64,000 nucleotides of DNA from Drechslerella dactyloides (GCA_020064725.1 JAGTWJ010000006.1:1736001-1800000), one strand, 5' to 3'. Positions 34,190 to 49,409 are shown, numbered from the stretch's first letter. Translations and numbers: made by a program. The notes: generated from the letters alone by a model not told the origin.

Positions 34190-36579
34190 CTGCTTAATAA
34201 ATATTAGATTTATCAAAATATTGTTTAATAAATTTTAATAAGATATTATTTTTTAATTATTATAAATTTTTTTTTGATAAATAATCTTTCTATTTAATTA
34301 AAAATTTATTGGTTAATATTTTTAGGTTTTTTTTGTGGTCTAGGATTTTTTTGATTTTATATTTATTATAGTTATTTTTTTTAATTTTTAGATTGTTTAT
34401 TTTTTTTTTAAATCTATTTGGTATAGATTTAAATAGAATAATATAAAATATTTTATAGATTTTTAAATTTTTAAAAATATAAAATTTAAAAAAATATTTA
34501 TTTAATTTTTTGATTATAATATATGGTCTAAGTTTTTAGAAATTAAGCTTTTAATTAAATTTTTTAATTTTAATATTTTTTGTAAGTAAATATATGTTTT
34601 TTTTTTTTTTTAAAAAAGATATTTTCATCCTTTTTTTATTATAATAATAAGATATAATTTTAGTTATAAAATCTAAGTTATTCTTTAAGTGTTTATATAG
34701 TTTATTTATAGATTTGGAGTGTTTTTTAATACTAGATATTTTTTTTTTATAAATAAGGTTAGTTATATAGTTTATAGGTTTTAGTCTTATAATATTTTAT
34801 AGAATATATAATTTATTACTAAATATTTTAATAAGTTATATATAAATTTTATTATAAATAATAATTTTATTTAATTATTTTATATATAGTTAAAAAATAA
34901 TTTAAGATAGATTTTAATTATTTAAATTATTTGTTCTAATATTCTATTAGTTTAAACTTTTTTTTTAATTGTTATATTAAATTTAGTGTTTAATAAGTTT
35001 ATAATATATTTCTAATATTTATTATTAAAAAGAGGGTTTTTGTTATAAATATGTTTTTTTTGTAATTTGTATTAATTAAATATTTATTTATTATAAATTA
35101 TTAAGAGTTATTCTGCTTCCTAAAAATTATTTTATGGTTTTAGAATAATAGTTTTAGTAAGTTTATAAGTAATAATCAAGATTTTATTATATATTTAATT
35201 TATTAAAGGGTTTTTTAAGTATGATAATTTTTATATAAAATTATAAATTATAATTTGGAATAGTTTAGTTGATATTTTATTTGATTATAAGTATCTATAT
35301 GGTATATATTTTGCTGATTTGTTTTTTAAATATAGATTATAAGTTTTAATATAATTTTCAATTTATTATTTTATTTTAGATTAAAAATATTGTTGTATAA
35401 TAAATTTTTATATTTTTTTGATTTCTAGATATTTATATATAGATATATTATAATATAATTATAAGATTTCTAATTATATTTTCTTTTCTAAAACATAACA
35501 AAGATTTTTAAAGAAAATATATCTATTTTCTATAAAAAAAAAGATAATAATTTTTTTAAAATTCTATAATATTTTTTTTATTATTATATTTTTTTAATAA
35601 TTTTTTTTAAGTTAAATAGCTATTTTTAGTTTTATTTTATAAATAATAATATTAAGTTTTTTATTAATGGTAATAATATTTCTTTATTATTTTAAAATTA
35701 CTTTTTTATTTATAAAAATATTTTTTATAAAATCTGATTATTAGCTAATAGTATTAATTTTAATATTTTTTTTTTTTTTAAAATAGATGATTTTTATATT
35801 ATATTTATTAAATATTTCCTATTATTAAATTTAATATCTACTAAATTCTTTTATTATTAAAAAATAAATAAGATTTTTATAATTTAAAAATATTTTAAAT
35901 AGTTTTATAGTTTATAAATAAATTTTTTATTTTTTATAAGTATATAAAATAGTCATAAATTCCTTATTATATATAAAATATTTTATTTTTATAATATTAA
36001 ATTTATATAATAAATAGATAATTAAATACTATTTTTAATTAAATTATTTCTATAATAAATAAACTTTTAAAATTATTATAAAAATATCAACTTCTATTTA
36101 TACTAATAATTTTAGATTATAAAGTTTAAAAATAAATATTAAAATAAATATATTTTTTAATATTTAGAATACCTTAATTTTTTCTTTTATTATTTCAAAA
36201 TAAATATTTTTTTTTATTAGTTTTAAAAAAATAATTATTAAATAATTATATTCTTAAATAAATTATTGGTAATAATTATATAGTCTTAAAAAAATTTATA
36301 TTTTTTTAAATATTTTTAATATTAATTAATTTTGTATGGTTTATATTTTTTTTAAATTTATTTTTATATTATAAAAAGTGATAATAGCTTTTAAAAATTT
36401 GATTTTAGTTACTTTAAATTTAGATTTCTTTAATTTAACTTTAAACTTATATTAATTTAAGGTTTTAAAAATTTGATTAATATATTTTTAATATTTTAAA
36501 AGATTTTTATTATAAATAAAAATATTATTTAGATATATTATATATATATTATCAATATATTTTTATAGAATATAATTTA
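34190..36579 (-). pseudogene. E1 pol, C-terminal part (RT end to chromodomain), RIP-degraded
   Basis: On the minus strand this aligns by eye to the same stretch of E2: the RT active-site block (about 36505-36540), RNase H, integrase and, near 34195-34400, the chromodomain. E2 is inserted about 60 bp 5' of the active-site block, splitting the RT gene. Stops are frequent and consistent with RIP. The rest of pol resumes at 45621. Confidence 0.65.
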
Positions 36580-36584
36580 TAAAT

Positions 36585-37222
36585 TGTTACACTTCGACCC
36601 AGGGCCAGGTCAAACGCACTTCACTCCGAAGTCCCTGACTCTCAGTTGTTATTGTACAGGTTCTTAATAATAAAAAATAAATATATATCAAGTATAAATA
36701 ATAACTATTAGAATAAAATCTATAACAACAATAATAAATAGGTTGGTTATTAAGATATTATGGTTTAAGTGTTGATTGATGATTCTCAAAAAAAAAACCA
36801 TCAATCCAAAGTGAAGTATATTGGTTAAATACATAATATTTAATACATAAAATAGTAGAAATATGTTGATGTATTATGTTTAGTGTTTAGTGATGAATGT
36901 TGATCCAAGTCCTGTTTAGTGTTCAGTGATGAGTGTTGATCTAAATCCTGTTCAGTGTTCAGTAATAAGCACTGATTAAGTCCTGCAAATAGTCATATAC
37001 CAGAAGAGGAATAACAGAGATTAGCTCCTCTATGTGGCGGTGTTTTAGATATAGGTTCTGGTTCTATGTAAGCTTATTTTATATAGACATATGTTCCATA
37101 TAGGAGTCTAATTTACAAAATACATAAATACCATATTATTACATATTTTATATGAGTTAAATACTAGTAAAGGAATACAGTCAATACAAAATATTCAGAT
37201 ATTGAGTTGTTATTTTATAATA
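36585..37222 (-). repeat. E2 3' LTR (638 bp)
   Basis: It begins TGTTACACTTCGACCCAGGG on plus and ends TATAATA, where the last CA has become TA. Its length is identical to that of its partner. It is less AT-converted than the E1 and E3 LTRs, with several intact GTTCAGTGTT-type repeats near 36900-36970. Confidence 0.88.
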
Positions 37223-38289
37223 TTATTCTCCTCCCTACAAAAATTAGCAACATATTAATTTGTATACAAAATTTAGTAGTATAGAATAAAACAGTACAAA
37301 TTTTTTATATATAACAAAGTTAAATAATCAAACATATAAATTTTAGGGCAACAGTATTTTCCTAGTTTTTTTTTTCTTTCCGTAAAATGTTCAAGTTCCA
37401 ATATATCTCATTCAAATAATTTCAGATCAGATTCAAAAACATATAAAGTTTAAATCTGTTGGTAAGATCTCTTCTAGCAAACATCATCATCATCTTATTT
37501 CTAAGATTAAGGAATTTGATTTTCCTGCAGCAACTCCCTACAATATCTGTATTTTAAAAAATCTTCAGTATATTATTATGAATACAGGGAAATATACCAT
37601 ATATTTTAAGCAAAGTTTGTCACAATATAATACAATTCTCTATAAGTGTTGTTTTTCTTATAGCAATTTCTGGTAATTTTCATAATTCGTTTTCCTAGTA
37701 TACTGTGTTTTTGAGCTTTGCTGTTAGAAGGCTACTAAATTATCTGAGGTTTGTCAGTATTTTGTTGAATTTTTGGCCAAATTAGCCTATCTTTAATCTG
37801 AGATATTACATTGTAAGAAGGAGATGGAGTTAATTATCTTGAAGTATAATAAAAATATGGTTTATAAATTTGAATTATTAGATATAAAAAATATTAAGAA
37901 AAGTTATTTTCTTGATAAAAAAAGTATTAATCTAAAAGATAAAATCTAAACTCCAATAAATAAATTTTTTGATAATATAAAATAGTTAAACTTTGTATTT
38001 CCCAAGATAGTTTTTAATAATATTTCATCAAAATCCAGCTTTATTAGTTCTAAAATATATTAAATCTTATAATAATCTTTAGTATTATTTTATAAAGTTT
38101 CTTCTTGTTTTTTGTATAATTTATAGTATATATGATTTTTATATTATAATAAACAGGTTTTATATTATTATTAAAATAGATTTTTTTGATATGATTATTA
38201 TAATTAATTTTTTATGTTCTAACATTCTTCCTAAATCTTCCTCAGGGTTATCTTAATAACAGGTCTTGCTCTGCTCAGCAAACATCAGA

Positions 38290-41200
38290 TCCATCAAAGT
38301 ATTGTCTAATAAGCTCCAGTAAGACATTATTTTTTAATTATTATAAGTTTTTTTTCAATAAATAGTCTTTCCATCTAATCAGGAATTCATTGACTAACAT
38401 TTCTGGGTTTCTTCTATGATCTAAGATTCTTTTAACTTTATATTTGTTGTAGTCATCTTCCTCAATCTCCAAATTATCTATTTTTTCTCTAAATCCATCC
38501 AATACAAGCTCAAGTAGAACAATATAGAATATTTTATAGATTCTTAAATTTCCAGAAATATGAAGTTCAAAAAGGTATTCATTCAGTTTTTTAGTTATAA
38601 TGTATGGTCCAAGTTTTTAGAAATCAAGTTTCTGGTTAAATCTTTTGATTTTAACATTTTTTACAAGCAGATATACTTTATTTTTTTTCTTCAAAAAAGG
38701 TACCTTCATCCTTTTTTTATTATAATAATAGAACATAATTTTAGCTGCAAAGTCCAAGTCATTTTTTAAGTATTCATATAATTTATTCATAAATTCAGAG
38801 TATTCTTTGACACTAAGTATTTCTTCTTTCATAAGTAAAGCTAGTTGCGTGGTTCACAGATTCCAACCTCATAGTACTTCATAGGACATATAATTCATTA
38901 CTAAGTATTTTAATAAATTATAAATAAGTTCTACCATAGATAGCAGTTTTATCCAATTATTCTATACATAATTAAAGAATAATCTAAGATAGATTTCAAC
39001 TATTTAAATTACTCATTCTAATACTCTATTAGTCTAAGCTCTTCCTTTAGTTACTATATTAAATTTAATACCTAATAAATTCATAATATATTTCCAATAT
39101 TTACTACTAAAGAAGAAGTCTCTATCACAGATATGTTTTTCTTATAATCCATATTAACTAAATACTCATTTATTATAGATCATCGAGAGTTATTCCACTC
39201 CCCAAAAACTATTCTATGGTTCTAGGATAATAATTTTAGTAAGTCTACAAGTAATAATCAGAATTTCATCATACATCTGGTTTATCAAGATATCTCTTGA
39301 ATATGGTAGTCCTTATACAAAATCATAAGTTATGATTTAGAATGGTTTAATTAATACCTCATTTGGTTATAAATATCTATATGATATATACTTTACTAAT
39401 TTGTTTCTTAAGCATAGGTCATAGGTTTTAACATAGTTTTCAATCTATTATCTCATCTTAGACCAAAAGTATTATTGTATAATAAATTCTTATATTTTTT
39501 TAATTCCTAAATGTCTATATATAGGCATGTTATGGTGTAGTTATAGGATTTCAAGTTATATTTTCTTATCCAGAACATAGAAAAGATCTTTAAAAAAAAT
39601 ATACCTATTTTCCATAAAAAAAGAGGTAGTCATTTCTTCAGAGTTCTGTAATATTTTTTTCACCATTATGTCTTTCTAGTAGCTTTCTTTAAGTCTAATA
39701 ACTATTTCTAGCTCAATTTCATAGATAGTAATATTAAGTTCCTTATTAATAGTGATGATATTTCCCTATTATTCTAGGATTACTCCCTTATTTGTAGGAA
39801 TATCTTCCATTAGGTTTGGTTGTCAGCTAATAGTATCAGTTTCAACATTTTCTTTTCCTTTAAAGTAGGTAATCTTTATATTATATTTGTTGAATATTTC
39901 CTACTATTAAACTTAATATTTGCTAAGTTTTTTTGTTATCAAAAAGTATATAAAATTCTTATGATTTAAAAATACTTTAAATAACTCTATAGTTTATAGA
40001 TAAATTTTTTATTTTTTATAAACATATAAGATAGCCATAAGTTCTTTATCATGTATAAAGTATCTTATTTCTATAACATTAAATTTATACAATAAATAAA
40101 CAACTAGATACTATTTTTAATCAGATTATTTCTGTAATAGATAAGTTTCTAAAACTGTTATAAAAGTGTCAGCTTCTATTCATATTAATAGCTTTAAATC
40201 ATAAAGTTTAAAAATAAATACTAAAATAAATACTTTCTTCAGTATTTAGAAAGCCTTAATCTTTTTTTTTGTTATTTTAAAGTAAATATCTTTTTTTGTT
40301 AATTCTAAAAGGGTGATTACTAAATAACTGTATTCTTAAATGAATCATCAGTAGTAGTTATATAATTTTAAAAAAGCTTATACTTTTTTAAATATTTTTA
40401 ATATTAACTAGTCCTATATGGTTTATATTTTCTTTGGGTCCATTTTTATACTATAAGAAATAATAATAACTCTTAGAAATTCAACTTTGGTTATTTTAAA
40501 TTCAGATTTCTTTGGCTTAACCTTAAACTTGTATTAATTTAAGATTTCAAGAATCTAGTTAACATATTTTCAATATTCTAAGAGATTTTTATTATAAATA
40601 AAAATATTATCTAAATATACCACACATATATTATTAATATACTTTTATAGAACATAATTCATAAATATTTAAAAAATTACAGACACATTAATCAATCCAA
40701 AAAACATAACTAAATATTCAAATAACTTATATCTAGTTTTAAAAATAGTTTTCTATTCTTCTTTAGGGTTAATTCTGATATTATAATATACATTAGTAAA
40801 ATCAAATTTTATATAGATAATAGTATCTAATATCCTATCAAAGAATTCACTAATAAAAGATAAAAATTTTTTATTTTTAATAATTATTACATTAAAAGTT
40901 CAGTAGTTAATACAAATTCATAATTTTTCAAAATCCTTTTTTTTTACAAATAAAATAAAATATTCTACTAGTAAATTAAAAGGTCATATATATCCAATTT
41001 TAAGATTTTCTTTAATATATTTATAGAGTACTACTGTTTTTTGATCAATACATCTATAAATAAACATAAATCTAAATTACATTCCTTCTTATAAAAGTAT
41101 CAAATATTTAAATAAATTAATTTCAAATAAAGTTTATTCTTCTAGTACTAGTCAGAAGACATTTCTTACTTCCTTAAATATCCATCCAGAAATATCTATT

Positions 41201-41690
41201 ATTCCTAAGATTATACACAGATTTCTAATTTGAATCCATACCCTTCATAGAGTATTCGGTTTGTACTTATATCTATTTCAAATTTCCTTATCAAATAAAT
41301 ATATAATAAATCATAAATATATTTCTTCATAGATATTTCTATTATTTAGTTGATTTTTAATAATTTTCTGGCAATTACAGTTATCAAAAGTAATTTCTCC
41401 TTTTCTCCAGTTAATATTAAGATTATGTTTTACTAGCTATAAGAATCCTAAAATTAATAGAGTATTTTCTAGAAGATTTAAAATATCAATAATATATTCT
41501 TCTAAATATTTATTAATAAATAATTTAAAAGTAGTTTCTTAGATAATTTATTCTAAAATTTAGTATAAAAAGACAGTTACTCAATAAATATTAGATTTTT
41601 GTTGTATTTTAAATTAATATTCTTATACTATTACAATAAAAACATAACTTTCTTCTACTCTACTATCAATTAAGATTTTTATAGGATTTC
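38290..41690 (-). pseudogene. E2 pol: protease/RT/RNase H/integrase/chromodomain, RIP-degraded
   Basis: Read on minus, from right to left: RT with CVVYLDNIFIY at about 40590-40630 (the family motif is YLDD, so one catalytic Asp reads Asn), RNase H, integrase, the typical end-of-integrase block AKIMFYYYNKKRMKVPF and KVYLLVKNVKIKR (38617-38760), then a chromodomain with KVKRILDHRRN (38410-38440) and EFLIRWKDY (38362-38390). This domain order defines Ty3/Gypsy elements with a C-terminal chromodomain. Chromodomains direct integration towards methylated-histone chromatin, which suits the location in an AT-rich block. The right boundary is approximate. Multiple stops, no intact polyprotein. Confidence 0.8.
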
Positions 41691-44600
41691 CAAATATAAA
41701 TAAGATAAAAATAAGTTTTCTATAAAAATTTAAGTTTCTTACTTTAGTATACTCCCATTAATTTTAAAACATATCTAGTTTTTTAATTCATAATTTAGGC
41801 TATTAACTACTTCTTGTTATGTCTTTATAAAACATTATTCCACATATTTATTTTCTTCTTATTAATTAATAAAGTTATTTTTAAAATATTTCTAATAAAA
41901 GTAGTATTTATTCTTTTATTTATAACATTATTTGGTATATCATCTACAGGTCTTAAATTTATTAAAACTATAGAGACAATTTGGGCAGTAGATACATCTT
42001 TTTCTTACTAAATATAAACAATTATAGTATTATCTTTTTTTATAGGTCCAGAAATATTATATATAATCCTTGTAAAAGTATTCTGTCTTAGTTTCTAGAT
42101 TCTTATTATAGTATTTTTAGTTAAAGCAGTCCTTTGAGTACTACTCCCATTCTTCAAATATTCCAAAGATTAAAGTATAGATAATATAAAGTATATATGA
42201 TAATTCACTAGACTCACTATCAATAATATATTCTACTCCTTTAGAATTACTATTTTTATCTACCAATTCTTTATATATTTTTTTATAATTTTAATATATC
42301 CACATAAATTCCTTAATTTAGACTATGGTATATTCATCAATTTATTATATTTCTAAGATTTCTTTTTATTCTCTTTATTTAATATTATTGTAGATATATC
42401 TATAATATTCAAACCATATCCTAAAATATCCAATACAATAAATACATTCAAAAATACCAAAAGTTTTTTATAACAATCTTTCCTTAATATAATCTAGATA
42501 TAAGAAATAACAATATTAATATACCCATTCATTATAACAATCATTACAAAAGTCAAGATATCTATATAGTTATATATTAATATTATCTTATTAATAAAGC
42601 TAACATTTTTATTCTGTATACAAAAAATACCCTATACTTTTAAAAAGTTATTTTTTATCTTTAGGATTATACCATAGTGGGTTTTTGTTATTCTTAACCT
42701 ATAGCCAATATATTTCTTATTAGTCAGCAAAGGGTTATTTATATTCTTAGATTATATATTAGTAGATAATCTTCTAATATAGTTAATAGACATTTTGTTG
42801 CTTTTCTAAAGCATCCCATCATCCAATAGTATTAATTTCTTCAGCTTATCTATAATTTTAGCAAACATTAGTTTCTAACATTCCATATATTATTTTTTCT
42901 CCAATTAGAATAATAAGTCCACATATTATATAGCTTCACTATTCACATAATTAAGCACATCATTAAGAGAAGATTACCCATAAGATAATTTTTTTAGTGT
43001 TTTCATTAATAGTTTCCAATTTCCATCCCTATTTCACACAGTATTCTCTATAACAAATCTTAAGGTTTCCAGAAATCAATTCTTATTATAATTAATTAAA
43101 TTATCTAAAAAATATGATTAAGATAAGTAATATTTAGATTACTCTCATAGAAATTCCTTCATTATTTTAGTATCTTTCCCACAAACATCCATCTAAACTT
43201 CTTCTATATACTAAATGGAATCCTGGTATTAAATTGCTCCATAACTAATTAAGCTCATTTTCTTTTAGTTCTATATCTTTAAACAATACAGGGTTTCATT
43301 CAATAATTACATTAATTTCCCGCACAATATCCTAGCATTAAACAGGTCCAACCCTAAGATATATATATTTCTAAATTTTATTTATAATTATTTTAAAATT
43401 TTATAAAAACAAAAATCATCACATCATCCCAAATTTCCATTTTTACTAGGGGTATTTCTAAAAATTCCTTTTTCCTTTATTCTCAAGATAATCCCTTTTA
43501 ATATATCCTATCTTATTATATTAGTAACAAAGAAATATATTAAACTTTTTAGGTTTCTGGTGTTAAATTATATTAAGATTTATAGATTCTGGTCCATATA
43601 TCTTATTTAATCTCCAAAAAGATTTCCCAACCTTGGTCTAATTCTACTAGGATTTCTTAGTATACTTATTAAAATTATATTTATTTAGGTTATAATATAA
43701 TTTCTTCTAATAAATATTTTTCTAAAAATAATAAAGTACATCATTAAATTCAATTACCATAGTTTACATATTATAATAATTCATATCTTTATTAATAAAT
43801 TTTTACTTAATAATTTCCATTTTTAAATTAGGTTTAAGTCCTTCCCTAGTTTTATAGAACAAAACTTCATTATTATACTCAATAAGGGGTACATATTAAT
43901 CAAACTACTAAAAAAAGATTCATACAAATCCAATTTATTTAAATTAATTAAATTTTCTAAAAACTTTTTTAATTTTATTCTTATATCCACACTTTCATTT
44001 AAAGTATTTAGTAAATTCTAGAAAACTATTAAAAACTTTCTTAATTTCTAAGATTTTTGTTTTCTAGTCTTCTTTTATAATTTCATCATATATTTATCTA
44101 TATAATAGATAAATATTGAGAACATTCCCTTCAAAATACATCCCCATAAAAAAAATCTTATACCATTCCATAAAGAATCGTTCAGGATAAAAAAAGAAAT
44201 AATTACTAAGTTGATTAAGAAATTAATCAAATTTCTCAAATTATCTTTTATATCTAATTAAGTCTCCTATTCTTAATACCTTATTAAATATTACTATAAA
44301 AGTAGCTGGGTTTCCTATTTCTTAAGTTCTTAATCTATTAACCTATACAAATCTAGATATAGCAAATGATAAAAATCTTTAAATAATAATATTATTTATT
44401 TAAATACTAACTAGAATTTCTTTATATTCTATTATTTTTTTAAAGTTTCCTGATATAATTATTTCAATATCATTAACTATTACCAAAACTATTTATATAT
44501 ATCATTAATATATTACAATAGTCTCCTATTATATTATCTCAAGATTTTATTCTAGTTTTTACTCAATATTATCTTCTAATATAACACTATTTACTTCTTC

Positions 44601-44977
44601 CAAAACTTATATTCTAATATCTACTACTAATTTATCTTAATATTCTTATAAACTATCTATATATTCACTAATTAATTCAAGAAAACTAGAATTTATACTA
44701 TTACTTTTTTATATATATAATACCATTTAAGTTATTACTATAGTTATTTTTTATTTATACATTCCTAAAATATAAAAATCATTAATAGATTTTCTACACT
44801 TATTATTTTTACTATCTAATACCAATTCAAAATCACTATCATCTATAAAATATTCTTATAGTTCTATACTATAGAATTCCATTTCATCTTTATATACTAA
44901 AAAAAACTTATAAATTATACTAAAAATTATCATATACTTATTACTTCTCCTTATTTACTAAAAATAATCAATCAAAA
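41691..44977 (-). pseudogene. E2 gag region and 5' leader, degraded
   Basis: This is the position expected for gag between pol and the 5' LTR. No domain is recognisable after RIP; the assignment rests on the position and on collinearity with the same region of E1 and E3. Open frames on the plus strand here are chance. Confidence 0.45.
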
Positions 44978-45615
44978 TATTACACTTCAACCCAAGACCA
45001 GGTCAAACACACTTTACTCTGAAATCCCTAACTTTTAGTCACTATTATACAGGTTCTTAATAATAGAAAATAAGTATATATTGAATACAAATAATAACTA
45101 TTAAAATAAAGTCTATAACAACAATAATAAATAAACTAACTATTAAGATACTATAGTTTAGACATTAACTAATGGTTCTTAAAAAAGAAGCTATTAATCT
45201 AAGATAAAGCACACTAATTAAATATATAATATTTAATACATAAAATAATAAAAATATATTAATATATTATACTCAATACTCAATAATAAATACTAATCCA
45301 AGTCCTGTTTAGTGCTCAATAATAAGCACTAATCCAAATCCTACTTAGTACTCAGTAATAAGCACTAATCAAGTCCTACAAATGATCATATACCAGGAGA
45401 AAAATAACAGAAATTAACCTCTTTATATAGCAGTACCTTAAATACAAATCCCAATTCTATATAAGCTTATCCTATATAAACATACATTCCATATAGGAGT
45501 CCAATTCACAAAATACATAAATACCATATTATTACACACTTCATATAAATTAGATACTGGTAAGGGAATACAGTCAGTACAGGATATTCGGGTGCTGAGC
45601 TGTTATCCTATAACA
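44978..45615 (-). repeat. E2 5' LTR (638 bp)
   Basis: It begins TATTACACTTCAACCCAAGA (the initial TG has become TA) and ends GTTATCCTATAACA next to the TAAAT duplication. The outer end (45560-45610) keeps GGATATTCGGGTGCTGAGCTG almost unmutated, while the inner half is AT-converted. Confidence 0.88.
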
Positions 45616-45620
45616 TAAAT

Positions 45621-48600
45621 ATTTAAAAAATTATAGATATATTGGTCAGTTTAAAAAATATAATTAAATATTTAAATAACCTATATCTAATTTTAAAAAT
45701 AATTTTTTATTTTTTTTTAAGATTAATTCTAATATTATAATATATATTAATAAAATCAAATTTTATATAAATAATAATATTTAATATTTTATCAAAAGAT
45801 TTATTAATAAAAAATAAAAGTTTTTTATTTTTAATAATTATTATATTAAAAATTTAATAATCAATATAAATTTATAGTTTTTTAGAATCTTTTTTCTTTA
45901 TAAATAAAATAAAATATTTTATTAATAAATTAAAAAATTATATATATTTTATTTTAAGATTTTTTTTAATATATTTATGAAGTATTATTACTTCTTAATT
46001 AATATATCTATATATTAATATAAATTTAGACTATATTTTTTTCTATAAAAATATTAAATATTTAAATAAATTAATTTTAAATAAGGTTTATTCTTCTAAT
46101 ACAGATTAAAAGATATTTTTTATTTTTTTAAATATTTATTTAAAAATATTTATTATTTTTAAAATTATATATAGATTTTTAACTTAAATCTATATTTTTT
46201 ATAAAATATTTAATTTATATTTATATCTATTTTAAATTTCTTTATTAAATAAATGGATAGTAAATTATAGATATATTTTTTTATAAATATTTTTATTATT
46301 TAATAGTTTTTTAATAATTTTTTAGTAATTATAGTTATTAAAAGTGATTTTTCCTTTTTTTTAATTAATATTAAAGTTATATTTTATTAGTTATAAAAAT
46401 CCTAAAATTAATAAAATATTTTTTAAAAAGTTTAAAATATTAATAATATATTTTTCTAAATATTTGTTAATAAATAGTTTAAATATAATTTTTTAGGTAA
46501 TTTATTCTAAGATTTAGTATAAGAAAGTGGTTATTTAATAAATATTAGATTTTTATTATATTTTAAGTTAATATTTTTATATTATTAAAATAAAAATATA
46601 ATTTTCTTTAGTTTTATTATTAATTAAAATTTTTATAAATTTTCTAAATATAAATAAGATAAGGATAAATTTTTTATAAAAATTTAGGTTTTTTGTCTTA
46701 ATATATTTCTATTAATTTTAAAATATATTTAATTTTTTGATTTATAGTTTAAACCATCAATTACTTTTTATTATATTTTTATAAAATATTGTTTTATATA
46801 TTTTTTTTTTTTTATTAATTAATAAAATTATTTCTAAAATATTTCTAATAAAAATAGTATTATTCTCTTTTTTTATAATATTACCTAATATATTATTTAT
46901 AAATTTTAAATTTGTTAAAATTATAAAAATATTTTAAATAATAATTTTTTTTTTTTTCTAAATAATAATAGTTATAATATTATTTTTTTTTATAAATTTA
47001 AAAGTATTATATATAATTTTTATAAAAATATTTAATCTTAATTTTTAGGATTTTATTATAGTATTTCTAGTTAAAATAATCCTCTAAGTATTATTTCTAT
47101 TTTTTAAATATTTTAAAAATTAAAATATAAATAATATAAAATATATATAATAATTTTTTAGATTTATTATTAATAATATATTTTATTTTTTTAAAATTAT
47201 TATTTTTGTTTATTAGTTTTTTATATATTTTTTTATAATTTTAATATATTTATATAAATTTTTTAATTTAAATTATAGTATATTTATTAATTTATTATAT
47301 TTTTAAGATTTCTTTTTATTTTTTTTACTTAGTATTATTATAAATATATCTATAATATTTAGATTATATTTTAAAATATTTTATATAATAAATATATTTA
47401 AAAATATTAAAAGTTTCTTATAATAATCTTTTTTTAATATAATCTAGATATAAAAAATAGTAATATTAATATATTTATTTATTATAGTAATTATTATAAA
47501 AATTAAAATATCTATATAATTATATATTAATATTATTTTATTAATAAAATTAATATTTTTATCTAGTATATAAAAAATATTTTATATTATTAAAAAATTA
47601 TTTTCTATTTTTAAAATTATATTATAATAGGTTTTTATTATTTTTAATCTATAATTAATATATTTTCTATTAGTTAGCAAAGGATTATCTATACTTTTAG
47701 ATTATATATTAATAAGTAATTTTTTAATATAATTAATAAATACTTTATTATTTTTTTATAGTATTTTATTATTTAATAATATTTATTTCTTTGGTTTATC
47801 TATAATTTTAATAGATATTAATTTCTAATATTCCATATATTATTTTTTTTTTAATTAAGATAATAAATCTATATATTATATAATTTTACTATTTATATAA
47901 TTAAATATATTATTAAGAAAAAACTACCTATAAAATAATTCTTCTAGTATTCTTATTAATAATTTTTAATTTTTATTTTTATTTTATATAATATTTTTTA
48001 TAATAAATTTTAAAATTTCTAGAAATCAATTTTTATTATAATTAATTAAATTATCTAGAAAATATAATTAAGATAAATAATATCTAGATTATTTTTATAA
48101 AAATTCCTTTATTATTTTAGTATTTTTTTTATAAATATTTATCTAAATTTTTTCTATATATTAAATAAGATTCTAATATTAAATTACTTTATAATTAGTT
48201 AAATTTATCTTTTTTTAATTCTATATTTTTAAATAAAATAAAATTTTATTTAATAGTTATATTAATTTTTTCAATAATATTTTAATATTAGATAGATTTA
48301 ACTCTAAAATATATATATCTCTAAATTTTATTTATAACTATTTTAAAATCTTCTAAGATAGATAATTATTTTATTATCTTAAATTTTTATTTTTATTAAA
48401 AGTATTTTTAAAAATTTTTTTTTTCTTTATTCTTAAAATAATCTTTTTTAATATATTCTACTTTATTATATTAATAACAGAAAAGTATATTAGATTTTTT
48501 TAATTTTTAATATTAAATTATATTAAGATTTATAAATTCTAGTTTATATATTTTATTTAATTTTTAAAAAAATTTTCTAATTTTAATTTAATTTTACTAA

Positions 48601-48717
48601 GATTTTTTAATATATTTATTAGAATTATATTTATTTAAATTATAATATAGTTTCTTTTAATAAATATTCTTTTAAAATTAATAAAATATATTATTAAATT
48701 TAATTACTATAGTTTAT
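45621..48717 (-). pseudogene. E1 pol 5' part and gag, RIP-degraded
   Basis: This is collinear with E2 from 40665 to about 43760 (for example ATAAATATTTAAAAAATTA directly after the insertion point). It holds the first part of RT, protease and most of gag on the minus strand. It is strongly AT-converted, with stops throughout. E3 interrupts it at 48718-48722. Confidence 0.6.
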
Positions 48718-48722
48718 ATATT

Positions 48723-49409
48723 TGTTATGGGATAACAGCGCAACACCTGAATATCCTGCACAGACCAGATTCTCATATAGACACTCAGTCCACATAATAC
48801 GCGAAGTAATAGTATATCTATACACTATATAAAATAGACTCCTATATAAGATATATAACTATATAAATTTGCTTTATATAAATTATTGATTTATATGGTA
48901 TATTCTATTATATGGGTAATAAGATTATATAGATAATATGGTTATATGGAATCTTGGATTATATAGAAAGATATTTTTATATAAGAATATTATTATTATA
49001 ATATTTCTTTTTAAATAGGAGCTACTGTGATGATTCATAATTATATAAATGCTTAGTGCTTAGAATGCTTAATGTTTAATTAAATATTAAGTAAAATAAG
49101 TATTAAGTTATTTAAATAATATATTAATATATTTTTATTAATTTATATATTAAGATATTATATATATAATTAGTATATTTTATTTTAGGATTGATGGTTT
49201 TTCTCTTAAGAATTATTAGTTAATATCTAAATTATAGTATTTTAATAACTAGTTTATTTACTATTATTATTATATATTTTATTTTAATAATAATTATTGT
49301 ATTTAATATATATTTATCTTCTATTATTAAAAATCTATATAGTAGTAATTAAGAATTAAAGATTTTAAAATAAAATATATTTAACCTGATTCTAAGTTAA
49401 AGTATAATA
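48723..49409 (+). repeat. E3 5' LTR (687 bp)
   Basis: It starts TGTTATGGGATAACAGCGCA and ends GTATAATA (ancestral GTGTAACA). The first 110 bp are nearly unmutated, including CGCG at 48799-48804, whereas the inner two thirds are AT-converted. Confidence 0.88.

Larger units (their letters stand above)
36585..45615 (-). mobile_element. E2: Ty3/Gypsy chromodomain-type LTR retrotransposon nested in E1
   Basis: It is a complete element of 9031 bp flanked by a perfect 5-bp duplication TAAAT (36580-36584 and 45616-45620). The two LTRs are both exactly 638 bp (36585-37222 and 44978-45615). A polypurine tract (TTGTAGGGAGGAGAATAA on minus, 37223-37240) abuts the left LTR, so the left LTR is 3' and coding is on minus. 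It is the least mutated Gypsy copy here, retaining recognisable integrase, chromodomain and RT blocks, but the frame is broken by stops and the RT active-site motif YLDD reads YLDN. The insertion lies inside the RT gene of E1, so E2 arrived later. Confidence 0.9.

Noticed and set aside
38560..42011. Plus-strand frames at 38560-38769 and 41814-42011
   Set aside because: They are Phe/Ile/Lys-rich translations of AT-rich DNA antisense to the E2 polyprotein.
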